Assembly (NCBI GenBank): GCA_023105745.1
Contig: JALGQZ010000004.1
Span: 41,678,437 to 41,742,436 of the forward strand
Length of the DNA: 64,000 bases
Direction: 5' to 3'
Origin: Austropuccinia psidii
Taxonomy: Eukaryota; Basidiomycota; Pucciniomycetes; Pucciniales; Sphaerophragmiaceae
Below the pieces are notes generated by a model, which searched no databases, was not told the origin of the DNA, and saw nothing but the letters and a program-made list of their open reading frames with translations. The position numbers were made by a program, and so were the translations under genes. Below are positions 36,040 to 46,771 of the stretch, piece by piece (within the stretch, counting starts at the first letter, position 1; each line of letters starts with the position of its first letter).

Positions 36040-38097
36040 GTGTTCAATGGTCTTAACTGTTTTCCATCCAGAGCACAATTGTGCATTCTGAATACTGGTG
36101 TCAAAAATTCTCTTAACTTCTTTGTTTTTTCTGCTCTCTCTGATATGTTTTACAGTATTCTAATTGATTCTGGTGCTACCAACTCATTTATTGCAAAGAA
36201 GTTTGTTCACAAGTATTCTTTGACCATGTCAGAACTCCCAGAGAAGATTCCTCTTATCATTCTTGACTCCTCTGAGTCTCCTTCTTTATTTGTGACTCAC
36301 CATACTAAATATATGGTTGAGCTCCCTTCTTTCCCAAGCTTTGAATGGGACTTTTTAGTCATTGATACTCCCAAGGGAGAAGACCTCATATTGGGCTTTG
36401 ACTTTCTCAATCATTTTAATCCATCTATTGATTGGAGGAAAGGGCTGATCACCTTTAATTCTGATCATAAGGACTATTATGATCCTTCAAAATCTTTCAA
36501 TAATTACTTTTCTTCTGCAAAATCATGTGCAGCTCTGGTTGGTGATTCTAGAACACCATCATTTCCATCTTCTGTCCATATTCCCTACCTTAATTCCCAA
36601 CAGTCATTACTATCATCTAAAGATGAAGTCTTCAAAGAGATTCAAGATGTTGGAGAAGATAATTCTGTATCTTCACTTCATCTCTTCTTTGGGAATATGG
36701 ACCTTCCTCCTTCATCTTATCATGACTCCCTGGAGGAGTTGTGGGATGAAGAGGAAGAGCCAGAAGAAATAGAAACTGTGATGAATGTTTTTCCTTCTTT
36801 TTATCACCAGTATTTGGATGTATTCTCCAAGGTGAAAGCAGAGAAGCTTCCTCCTCACTGTGCCTGTGATCATCATATCAAGCTGGAGGGGTCTCTACCT
36901 CCAGTTGGGGTGATCTACTCTTTATCAAACCAAGAGTCAGATACACTCAGAGCCTACATTTCAGAGAATGTAGAGAAAGGTTTAATCCGGCCAAGCTCCT
37001 CTTCAACAGGAGCACTTGTCCTCCTTGGCAAAAAGAAAGATGGTGGCCTCCGTTTGTGTGTTGATTACTGCAAACTCAATGCTGTTACTAGGAAGAAAAA
37101 ATATCCTGTTCCTCCTATGAATCAGCTTCTTACCGTTTTCAATGGTTCTTCTATCTTCTCCAAGATTCATTTGCGTGGTGCATATAACCTGCTCAGAATC
37201 AAGGAGGGTGATGAACATTTGACATGTTTTAGAGCTAAATATGGCAGCTATGAGTATTTGGTTATGCCATTAGGGCTCACCAACGCTCCTGCCTCTTTCC
37301 AAAACCTTGTCAATGATATTTTTTATGATCTTCTTGATATTTATGCTTTGATTTATTTGGATTACATTATGGTCTTTTCCAAATCTGAAGAAGAGCATGT
37401 CACTCATGTGTCCACTGTTCTTTCCAGACTCAGAGCCAATAACCTCTTTGCTAAGGCCTCCAAGTGCCTATTTCATGTTTCTAGTGTAGAGTACTTGGGT
37501 TATGTTGTTTCTTCTGAGGGCCTCAAGATGGACCAAGAAAAAGTCCAGAAAATTCTCAATTGGCCAGCTCCAAGAAACCTCAAGGCACTTCAATCATTCC
37601 TTGGCTTTGCCAACTTTTACCACCGTTTCATCAATAATTATTCAAAGATGATTAGTTCACTCCCAAGTTTCCTCAAGAAATATTCCCGTTTTCCCCTCAA
37701 TGAGGAAGCTCTTAGACAGTTTCATCAACTCAAAGAGGCATTCACCATTGCTCCAATCCTTTCTCACTTTGATCCTTCTCTACCCACCATTGTAGAGATT
37801 GATGCATCAGATTATGCCTTGGGTGCTGTACTGAGTCAGATTTCTGACTCAGGGAAACATCCCATTGCATTTGATAGCCGCAAGCTTCTCCCAGCTGAGC
37901 TCAATTATGAGATTCATGACAAGGAACTACTTGGCATGGTCTGGGCTCTCAAGTGCTGGAGAGCTTTTCTCCTTTCACTTTCTTCCTCTTTTGAAGTACT
38001 CACCAATCATTCCTCACTTCAATATTTTATGTCATCAAAGATTCTCACTCGCCATCAAGCCCGCTGGGCTGAATTTCTCTCTGAGTTCCACTTTTAA
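36040..38097 (+). pseudogene. Protease, reverse transcriptase and RNase H of element B
   Basis: A 685-codon open frame. The protease carries ILIDSGATNSFIA (residues 39-51). The reverse transcriptase spans about residues 270-450, with two inactivating changes: motif A reads FSKIHLRGAY, with His377 in place of Asp, and the catalytic box reads YLDYIM, with Tyr442 in place of the second Asp. RNase H follows with TIVEIDASDYALGAV and NYEIHDKELLGMVWAL, and the later Asp position reads VLTNHSSL (Asn). The frame stops at TAA 38095-38097 and continues in the same frame afterwards (LATLPDAFS). The frame is long, yet the enzyme must be inactive. Confidence 0.92.
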
Positions 38098-38280
38098 ATC
38101 ACCTACTGCCCTGGCTGCTTGGCTACCCTTCCAGATGCATTTTCACATTGGGACAACGTTTACCCAGAGAGGGGGGAAGATTTCATCAGCGAGAATCCAA
38201 GGAATTATCAAAAAATAATCAAGCAAGATGAAATTCAAGCCTCAAAATTCTTTGCAGTCAAGGTGTAAGCATTTTCAAAT

Positions 38281-39743
38281 TTGATTGAATCGATTCAGGA
38301 GGCATTATGGCAAGATTCTCAATATAGAAGTATCCTTCAAGATTTGGGTAAAGGTAAATCTGTCCAAGATTATTCTCTTGATTCCTCTTCCCAACTTCTC
38401 CTGTTCAAAGATTGGGTGGTGGTCCCAAAACTGACCCCACAATTCAGCTCAGCATACTTCAAAAAAGGCATGACTCTCCTCTAGCTGGAAACCCTGGCCA
38501 AGAGAAGACTCTCAAACTTGTCAAGCGGGATTTTCACTGGCCTGGCATGACTCAATTTATCAAGGATTATGTATCATCCTGTCAACAGTGTTCAAGAAAC
38601 AAAGATATAAACCACAAGAACTTTGGACTCCTCAAACCTCTTCCAATTCCAAATGGTCCTTGGATTTGTCTTTCAATGGATTTCATCACTCAATTGCCAC
38701 TTTCAAACTCCTTTGAATCAATCCTTGTCATAGTGGACAGATTCTCAAAAATGGCAGTTTTCATTCCAACAATGTCTTCAATAACTTCACTTGATTTGGC
38801 CCATTTGTTCATCAAGAATATTTTCTCAAAGAATGGCCGTCCTTCAAGAATTGTTAGTGATAGAGGTTCTCTTTTTGTTTCTTCCTTTTGGACCAATCTT
38901 TGTCAGCAGCTCAAGATTTCAAGAGATCTGTCAATTGCTTACCATCCAGAAGCTGATGGACAGACAGAGAGGGTAAATCAGATACTAGAACAGTACCTTT
39001 GGATGTATGTCAGTTATCATCAAGATGATTTGAACACCTGGCTCCCTCTGGCTGAATTTTCCTACAATAACTCTGACCACTCTTCAACAAAACAATCACC
39101 ATTTCTCACTGTTTATAGAAGAAATCCACATTTTGACTCAGTTCACATTACTCAAGATACTCCTGCTGGAAAATTAACAACAAAAATCCAATCAGTACAG
39201 CAAGATGTCAAGAGAGAACTTGAAGTTGCCATAAATAGGTTTACAAGGTATGCAGATAAAAGTAGAGCAAGTCCACCTGTTTTCAATCCTGGACACATGG
39301 TATGGCTTTCTTCCAAGAACATCAAATCAACTAGACCCACCAAAAAACTGTCTGAAAGATGGTTGGGTCTTTTTCCAATCTTAAAGAAGGTCAACAATCA
39401 TGCCTACCACCTCAAGCTCCCATCTCAATGGAAGTTCATCCACCCAGTCTTCCATATTTCACTCTTAGAACCAGTCACGAAATCAACAATCCCAAATAGG
39501 CATTGAGAGCCCCCTCCTCCAATCATCATTGAAGAAGAAGAGGAATGGGAAGTCTCTCAAATACTGGACTCAAAGCTTAAGAGAGGAAAATTATGGTATT
39601 TGGTGGAATGGAAAGGTTTCAGTCAAGACTCAGAAAGATCCACTTGGGAACCAACTGAAAACCTCAAGAATTGTCCTGAACTGGTTAAGGATTTTCATTC
39701 TTTATATCCTGACAAGCCAGGACCCAATTCTTCAAGAGCTTGA
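38281..39743 (+). pseudogene. Integrase and chromodomain of element B
   Basis: The frame at 38281-38484 (QEALWQDSQYRSIL) shifts at the A6 run near 38459 into the frame 38412-39506. The zinc module reads HDSPLAGNPG, with Asn27 of the second frame at a usual His, while CQQC keeps both Cys. The catalytic core retains Asp (SMDFITQ), Asp (IVSDRGSLF) and Glu (GQTERVNQ). After a TGA at 39504-39506 the same frame continues to TGA 39741-39743 as a clear chromodomain: EWEVSQILDSKL, YLVEWKGF, and STWEPTENL. This tail places the element among chromoviruses, which target H3K9-methylated chromatin in characterised members. Confidence 0.92.
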
Positions 39744-39764
39744 TTTTTCATGGTGCTTGGTGGG

Positions 39765-40134
39765 GAGAGGAATTACCAAAGTAAGTCCCACTCCTGGTAT
39801 GCACCTTTAGGGGTATTCTACTCTTTTCTGTTGTAAGCATCACCTTGGCCACTCTGTGAGCATTCTGCAATTTTTGGACACAAATCTTTGGCCTGGCTTT
39901 GAACATCAATTCCAAAATTATGGCCATTTTTCACTTGGGCAAATGGACCATTCATTTTTTCATTTCACTTCCAAGTCTTTCCAATTCCAAGTCATTCTTT
40001 CAACAAATTCATTTTCTTTTATGGCACTAGTGAGATTGGTAATTACCAAAATTAAGCTCCTCTCCTGGTGTGCACTTCCCTGAGGGGTCTACAATATGTC
40101 AAAACATCACCTTGGCCACTTTGTGAGCACCTGG
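39765..40134. repeat. Two diverged direct repeats in the 3' untranslated part of element B
   Basis: Segments 39765-39868 and 40032-40134 share GAATTACCAAA/TAATTACCAAA, CTCCTGGTNTGCAC, GGGGT.TAC and CATCACCTTGGCCACT.TGTGAGCA, offset by about 270 bp. They lie between the chromodomain stop and the polypurine tract, so they are part of the element rather than of the host DNA. Confidence 0.65.
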
Positions 40135-40526
40135 CATCAAATTTCTCTTTCCAGGTCCTGGGCCAATTTCAAAATCAGTTTTCAACCTCTGTGATGAAGA
40201 TTGGAACCTCCTCAAGATTCATTTCTCTTTTTTTTTGTTTTCTTATTTTCATTTTCATTCTTTTATTTTATTTTTTATTTTCATCTTAAATTTTCTCTTA
40301 TCATGTCAAATTTCATCTCAAGATTATCATTCATTTCATTTATCATCAAATCTTGAAGCCCATGTCAAAAGAAGATCAAGAAAGTCCCACATCATATGCC
40401 AACATTTTGATATCAGTATCAAAATTAATTTTTCTGAAAAGAACTCCTCACTATCCCTCTCTCAAAACCCTGTCCAATACCCTCAACAGGCTTCACCTTG
40501 TATTGGTGCTCAGGAGCTCACCATTT

Positions 40527-40538
40527 AAAGGTGGGGGG
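40527..40538 (+). promoter_or_regulatory. Polypurine tract of element B
   Basis: AAAGGTGGGGGG ends three bases before the TG of the 3' LTR, the expected place for the plus-strand primer. It contains one T. Confidence 0.75.
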
Positions 40539-40541
40539 TAC

Positions 40542-42038
40542 TGTCACAACCATGGAAATCCACCCTCTTGGACCTCAATATGGCATATCCATGCCATATC
40601 CAATATATGGCAATTTGGCCATATCCATAATCATTGGCCGAATTGGCCATTGTCATGTTTTATGGCCTTAATGGTCATTTTATCAGCTGGGGCCAGCCTG
40701 GCCCCTTCACCATCATCAAGCCATTCTAGGCTGTCTCTTCGCTTTTGGGCATCTTGGGTATTTTCCATACAACAGGTGAAATACCACCCAAAAGCTTGTA
40801 TTTGGCTTTTTTAGCTATAAATACATGTTGCACACTTTTGCACATTTGGCTGTATTAAGCCATTTAGGCCATATTTCTCATGTATTATGTGAAATATGCC
40901 CAAAAGGCCATATCAGGCATTTTAAAGCTTAACTTCCAGATTTGTGCATTTTGTGCACTTTGACACAAATACAGTTTTAAAGCTGTATTAGCTGTATTTA
41001 GCCAAAAACCCTAAATGGCCAAATCACTCAAAAGACACTTTCTCACCTCTGAAGCCTTCCAAAACCCAAATTTCATTCATACCCTCCTGACATCACCTCA
41101 AAAGACCTTTGGCTCATTTTAACCTTCAATAACCAAAAGTGCCATATATGGTGTGATACACCATTATGCATCTTTTTTCAGCAGCAATCCAATGGGGGCA
41201 ATTTCAAATGGTTATTTCAACTTTTCAACAGGTCATCAAGGCACACCTTTCAGAGGATTCATCAAGGCTCAAGGGCAAGTGTCATAATCTCAAATACCAA
41301 TGGTGCCATCAAGCAATCAATGGTTATTCTCACTCACAGTATTCCTCCAAGGGAATTCTGGCTGTTCATTCTCAAGGGATATTCAAGAGGCAGTTACAAA
41401 ACCAGTTGTCAAGTGTCAATGCTCCATCAATCCTACTTGGAAACCACATTCATTTCAATACAGTCTGTATTCATCAAGACCTGTATTTCAATCATACATC
41501 ATGGAAAAATCATTAAACGCAGTTCATTTACCAATCTGGCAAGGTATACACTCCATCAGACAATCAATACAGCTTCCAGTATTCCATACAGAGCAGCTGT
41601 CAGCCTGAAGGAGTCAAGCTCTCACCTTTGACCCTGGAGGGTTTTCCCCCCAGCTAATTAATATATTTTGATTTTATTTTATCTTTATTTATCTTACCAT
41701 TTTTGTTAAGTGAATACTGATATTTTCAAGTCAGTCATTTAGCACCTTTTCTCTTTTCTTTCTTTTCCTGTCAATGGATATTTGGTGATCATATCCTTAC
41801 TAATTACATTGTTCATTTTAGTAGGTTGAAACAGTGATTAAGGACTTACTTTATTGGCTCTTTGGCCATTTAGCTTCTCATTTCTCTTGTTGCATCTCAT
41901 CTTTGTACTTGCATCCTTCTTAGAGAAATTCAATTCCTTATTTTTATTTTCTCTATTCTTTTGGAGTCTTCCAAGTGAGTTCCCTGATTGCTGAGTGCCA
42001 GGCCACTCTTGCTTTTCTGTCCAAGAGCCCCTTTGACA
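40542..42038 (+). repeat. 3' LTR of element B
   Basis: Closely similar to 32492-33985. It has an additional segment near 40590-40625 (CCATATCCAATATATGG) and fewer of the GTGCATTTTG repeats. The TATA-like TATAAATA recurs near 40816. It ends TTTGACA and is followed directly by the AAGCA duplication. Confidence 0.93.
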
Positions 42039-42043
42039 AAGCA
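42039..42043. repeat. Right target-site duplication AAGCA of element B
   Basis: Second copy of 32487-32491. Deleting the element with one copy rejoins the coiled-coil coding sequence of the Myb-like gene (GAG GAG AAG CA|A CAC AAA). Confidence 0.92.
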
Positions 42044-43091
42044 ACACAAAGAAATATGAATTTGAAAAAGAAAAGTGGAATCGGGAATGTGAACTTAAGG
42101 AAAAGCAATTCCAGATGGATCTCACTATAGCGTAACTGTCATCAAGCAGGCCAATTGCAGAGCTGGAATGCATTCTGAAATTAATCAATAAAAATTAACA
42201 TAATAGGTATATGTCATGTGATCATTTTATCCGTGGGGATTTGCTAAATGTAACTGATGCTTATGTGTAATTATTGATCTTATGTCTTGAAATTGAACTG
42301 CAATTTATGAAAGAATTTAAAATTCAATTTTTATGTGTCATTGGGGCACCAACTTGCCATTGAGCTCATTTTGTGAAATTTAATTGCCAATATTACAAAA
42401 TTGACAATTTGGTCAAGTTTTGCATCATGATTTTATGCCTAGCATATATTTCTTATTTTTTTGTATTTCTTTTTAATTTTTATTTCAAAAAATTTTCATT
42501 TTTGATTTTTTATCTTTTATTTAGCCTTTGTCATTTTTGATTTTATCTTTCTTATTTTGAAATATTGCATCTTTTGCTTTTTAATTTTGATTATTTATTC
42601 TTGATGTTTGGATTTTTAATTTTTAATTTTCTATTTTTTTTATTTTCTTTGGAATTTCTTCTTTCTTTATTTTCACCCCACACTCTCCCATTTTTTTTTT
42701 TAGTTTATTCAGAAAATAAAAATTATTTTTTGAATTGAATTTTTTTTTTTTTTTAGAAACACACACTCTCCAATTTTTTTTTCTTAGATTATTCAAAAAA
42801 AAACACTCTTATTTTTGGATTTGATTTATTTTCACCCCAAACTCTTCCATTTATTTTTAATTTTTTTTTAGATTACTCAAAAAATAACACTCTTCTTTTT
42901 AATCTCAGGTAAGTCATTTTTTTTTATCTCACAACTCTATGTTTTAAAAAATGGCTCTAATTATTTTTTCTTTTCTAGGTAATTTATCTTTGTTTTTCTT
43001 TCATATTTTTTTTCATTTTTTTTAGAGCTATCATCCACCTCCAACATCCCCCCACCAATCACCATCCAGCTCAAAATGACCCCCACCCATC

Positions 43092-43133
43092 ACCCTGGAA
43101 CCTCCCAAAAAGGCTCCTGGGAGGTTCCAGGGT
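43092..43133. repeat. 15-bp perfect inverted repeat (hairpin)
   Basis: ACCCTGGAACCTCCC (43092-43106) and its exact reverse complement (43119-43133) flank a 12-base loop. It is GC-rich within a very AT-rich stretch of the Harbinger element. Confidence 0.85.
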
Positions 43134-43167
43134 CAATTATACTCCAAATCACTCCAAATCAATTCAG

Positions 43168-43233
43168 AATTGATTTGGAAGGCCTCCTGAATTGATTCCA
43201 AATTGATTCAGAAGGCCTCCTGTATTGATTCCG
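43168..43233. repeat. 33-bp tandem pair containing AAGGCCTCCTG
   Basis: Two 33-bp units, 43168-43200 and 43201-43233, share AATTGATT, GAAGGCCTCCTG and ATTGATTCC with few differences. They are flanked by further AATCAATTCAG in inverse orientation, so the block also folds on itself. Confidence 0.8.
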
Positions 43234-43845
43234 AATCAATTCAGCCTCTTTTTTTTTCAACCTGATAATACTGATTTAATTTTTTTAATATTTTTTTTTT
43301 CATAATCTTAATCTTAATTATGATTTTTTATTTTCAAAATAATCATTATCTTGATGATTTATTTATTTATTTTTTGAATCATGATTGCTGATGTTTCTTC
43401 TTCTTTTTTTTATCATCATCATCATTAATAACTGATGATGTTTTTATTTTTTTATTTTTTTTAAATCATAATCATCTATATGATTTGATTTTCTTTTTTT
43501 TTATTGATCATGCATGCTAATTTTTTTTTTCCTTTTTTTCTTATCATGATGATGATGAATCACTGATGATTCTTTTTTTTATTTTTCTTTTTGGATCATA
43601 ATCATTTTTTTTTGTTTTTTGTGATCATTATTAATGCTGCCTTGATTTTTTTTTTCTCATCATCATCATGAATCACTGATGATCTTTTTTTTGATTTTTT
43701 TTTAAATCATATTCATTTTAATTTATGATCATTTTTTTCTTTTTTCTGATCACTGTGAATGCTGACTTGATTTTTTTTATTTCAATTTGTCTTTCACCCT
43801 TTTATTTATTTGTTGTTATAGGGGTGGATTATTTATAAGGATTTA

Positions 43846-45243
43846 TTGTGCAATGTCATTCCATTTCAGCCCCCTTCCTTCTTCTTTGAAATTCAAAAAA
43901 AATCTCCTCCTCCCTCTCACTCTTCAAATCATTCTGATAATGTCATGGTTAGGACTAAACCAGATTCAGCACATCATCAGAATGATTTAAATGATGTTGA
44001 TTCTACTATTCCTCCTCTTGATGTAATGGTTAGGACAAAACCAAATATAGAGCATCTTGAGGATAAAAATACCAAATCAATTAATAAAAGAAAGCTCACT
44101 TGAAGCCAAAGACAACACATTCATGATTCAAAACAGATTATGTCTCACCTTGGCTATTCAAACAAAGAATATAAATACTTTTCAACCATTTCAATTGACC
44201 ACCAATTCCCCAGTTCCTCATGGTTAAGACTTCCATCTGTATATACTCATTGATAAAACAACAAAGCCCTTTTTTCCTGTCATAATATATGAGATAACAC
44301 CTTTTGATAATTCCTCTGGCCACTCTCAATTGCTCCAAAACCTCATCATTACATTAATGTCATTATCTCAAAATAGACAAGAAATTAAAACAAATAAGCA
44401 ACTCCTAGGTGGCATTATGAAAGTTATTGGGTTTTGTCCTGGTTCTGACTCTGGCAAATCTGCAGGTGTGTAATATTTATTGCTTTTTAATTGAATAATT
44501 AATAAGTAATTTCAATTTTCTTAGGTGTTCACTCCAGAAAACCTGGCTTGACTCCTCATCAAATTGAATTGGATAACATGCAATGGACCAAACTTCAACA
44601 ATATGACGAATTTATTTACTCAATAATCTACCATTTTTCAAAACTAGCTGCAAATTAAAATAAGTCATTAATGGAAGCAGCCAAATTACCAAATTTCAGT
44701 AAGCTGGAATGGACTTCAGTCAATCCAAAGGAAGAATTCAAATCATTTACCAATGTCATTGTCACTCAAGATGGATTTTTCAATAAGCCACACCAAGATT
44801 TGAATGATCTCAATGCCTGGACTTATGGTATATTTTCTTTTGTATCAAAAAAAGATTTTCATCCCCTTCCAACTGCCTTCACCCCCTCTGGACATGGATT
44901 TCACTTCCCCAAACTGAAAATGGAGATCAATTTTTCAAAGAAACCTGGCATCATGGAAATTCTTTGGAAGACATCAACAATCATTCATCATAAAACAAAA
45001 CCTCCTCCAGAAATTATCAATCATGACAAAATAACACATTTTGGATGTTCTTTTCAGATCAACCATAAATTATTTAATGTAGGTGACAAATTCTTGAAAA
45101 TGACACCCAACAAAATTAATTCCAAAGTCAATGGATACTTTGAAAGAAATATGCAAGACCAAAAAAGAACTAAAAAAATGTTAATTGTAAATAGTTTCAT
45201 TTTCTCAATAACATCTCCACTCTGTTGTTTGCCATTAAATTAA
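43846..45243 (+). pseudogene. Tet-like 2-oxoglutarate/Fe(II) oxygenase gene inside Harbinger
   Basis: It resembles the Tet-like 2OG-Fe(II) oxygenase proteins common in rust genomes. The 3' exon from 44671 has QDGFFNKPHQDLNDLNAW, with the iron-binding HxD at His41 and Asp43 of that frame. Then come NAWTYGIFSFV, HFPKLKMEINF, a distal His at 106-107 (TSTIIHHKT) and the typical HFGCSFQINH. Upstream, a segment (LLGGIMKVIGFCPG) joins through an intron at 44466-44524 to VHSRKPGLTPHQIE. Damage: a one-base frameshift near 44248 and TAA at 44656-44658. The region 43846-44103 (motif VMVRTKP twice) may be the 5' end. It stops 28 bp before the convergent nuclease. Family members act on nucleic-acid bases in TET/JBP enzymes; the substrate here is unknown. 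Confidence 0.7.
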
Positions 45244-45271
45244 GTACATAAATCAATGGTCCCAACAAAAT

Positions 45272-46551
45272 TCACAATTCACTATCTTTCCATGCCAAAG
45301 TAATTGGTTTAATTTTTTCATGCATATTTAGCACATCTTCCCCAATGTTGTTATTGGACAGAGTTTCTGCATGTGGTGGATCATCATCCTCATATAGATC
45401 AAACCATTCATTGCCAATTTGTGCTAACATATTATGTAAAATTGTTCAAGAAACGACCCAACTAACAAAATATTTGATTTAATGTGCATCCCTCATTTGA
45501 TTTTTCATTTCCCTTAGAGAAAACCACCGCCCCTTCAAAATGCCAATTGCATGCTCAATTTGGACTCTTTATTTTGCTAGACAGTAATTGAAAGAACGGT
45601 TGTCTTCATTCTGTGCTACAACTCCCTTATATGCTGGAACAATCCAAGGAGAGCTTTCATATGCTTAATTGGCAAGTAGGTACTGATCCCTTTCATAAAA
45701 CTCTTGAGGTGTTTGTGCTATTTTCATATGTTGATAGACATTCGAATCATGAAGTGACCCAGTACAGCCAACATGTAGAGAAGTGAACTGTTTGTTGATA
45801 TTGCAAACCAGTTGTATTGACATAGAATACCTTAATTTTGAAAAATCAGTAAAAACAAAATAAAGCATCAAAATTCAACAGCTTACCTCTTTTTGTGATC
45901 AAAATAGGCTTCACCATCATTGGGGGGACGTTTTGATAATGGTATGAGACTCCCATCAATAAACCCAATGCACCCAGGGAAGCCTTCTGCTTGCATTACT
46001 TGAGACATCTCTCTTAATTGTTCTATTGTTGGCCACATAATCACTTTGCACTTCAGCTTCATTAATATCTGGATCACTCTTTTAGTGTACAACACAATAG
46101 CCCCATGGCTAATTCCAAACAACATTCCAATCTTTCCCAAAGCGGCCCCATTGCCATTTGATCCTAGCCTTGATAATGCCACAGCCAATTGGATGGCAGG
46201 ATTGTATTGTTTGTTTTGTGATGAGTTTTTAAAGGTTTTATCAGCTTGAATTTTTGCAACCAATTTTTCAAATGATTCATGTGTGGTCCTACATAGCTGT
46301 CGAAACGCTTCAGATTATAATGTTTGTAAATCATTCATTGTATACATGTAATGTGATGGATATCTTCTACAAGGATTGATGTATCTTTGTGAGGTTATCA
46401 TATCTAATAAGATTATATCTCCCTGGATATTAGAATCACTATCAGAATTGAGTGCATCAATCAGCTGCAGTGAGTTTAATGTCTGAAGTAAAGGTAGCCT
46501 TTGTGATGCCTTGGGCATGGTAAATGAAGAAAAGGCCTGTAGTAAATGCAA
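45272..46551 (-). pseudogene. PIF/Harbinger DDE nuclease (transposase)
   Basis: Minus-strand frame from 46551. An in-frame TAA near 46315 is followed by SEAFRQLCRTTHESFEKLVAKI, and a helix-turn-helix region (GAALGKIGMLFGISHGAI) lies near 46140. The DDE_4 core has its first Asp in GCIGFIDGSLIPL, an intron of about 54 bp at 45836-45889 (GTAAGC...AAG), the second Asp in GSLHDSNVYQ, and the Glu in VQIEHAIGILKGRW. Further stops at about 45665, 45580, 45480 and 45450 break the C-terminal half. The order and spacing match PIF/Harbinger nucleases such as HARBI1 relatives. It converges on the Tet-like gene. Confidence 0.88.
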
Positions 46552-46706
46552 TTTAGAATCAAATACTTTAATGAATGATGAGTGTATTCATATTTTATGC
46601 AATTTGACATTCCCTTACTGATTTGTGTGTTTTAAACATGTGCCTTTATGGGAAGCTAAAGGTGGGATTTGGTACCAAAAAACCTGGGTTTTTGTACCTT
46701 AAAATA

Positions 46707-46726
46707 CCACACCTCTTGAGGTGTGG
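46707..46726. repeat. Subterminal palindrome of Harbinger element
   Basis: CCACACCTC and GAGGTGTGG flank a TT centre, 66 bp inside the right end. TGGGATTT (inverse of the left-end AAATCCCA motif) abuts it at about 46725 and also occurs at about 46663. Confidence 0.75.
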
Positions 46727-46771
46727 GATTTCTGAGATCCCAAAGAATTAATGCAGGATTTTGAGTGTTGT

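Larger units (their letters stand above)
32492..42038 (+). mobile_element. Full-length Ty3/gypsy chromovirus, element B, nested in Harbinger
   Basis: A 9547-bp element with LTRs of 1494 and 1497 bp, a 5-bp duplication, gag, protease, reverse transcriptase, RNase H, integrase and a C-terminal chromodomain, all on the plus strand. It belongs to a different family from element A: the LTRs and gag are unrelated, and the reverse transcriptase is closer to the plant/fungal Tf1-like type (DYCKLNAVTRK). It interrupts the coiled-coil exon of the Harbinger Myb-like gene, so it is younger than that transposon. Multiple frameshifts and lost catalytic residues show that it is inactive. Confidence 0.94.
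31414..42135 (+). pseudogene. Harbinger Myb/SANT-like DNA-binding protein gene, interrupted by element B
   Basis: Exons lie at about 31414-31940, 32002-32098, 32160-32491 and 42044-42135, with the retrotransposon between the last two. The N-terminal half resembles the trihelix-type Myb/SANT protein of Harbinger elements: HTDYLAIINWLS, then IRDQWQTYKKKYMAA and the conserved LESMCPCYSEMD followed by PNVTPIASYD. An in-frame TGA at 31786-31788 and later stops (near 32288 and 32337) break it. The C-terminal part is a Glu/Lys-rich coiled coil (WFEEVKLQKQMEFEEK) that resumes after the insertion as EKEKWNRECELKEKQ and ends at TAA 42133-42135. Such proteins bind the transposon ends and help import the nuclease. 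Confidence 0.75.
42136..43845. repeat. Low-complexity T-rich interior of Harbinger element with tandem repeats
   Basis: Between the Myb-like and Tet-like genes. About 42665-42930 holds three imperfect 75-85 bp units built around CACACTCTCC and AGATTATTCAAAAAA. About 43400-43780 holds three imperfect 115-125 bp units built around TCATGATGATGATGAATCAC and GATCATNNNNAATGCTG separated by T runs. A strong hairpin and a 33-bp tandem pair in between are listed separately. No coding potential is seen. Confidence 0.6.

Noticed and set aside
44138..44338. 66-codon antisense frame overlapping the Tet-like gene
   Set aside because: It is the complement of the better-supported oxygenase coding sequence and has no domain of its own.
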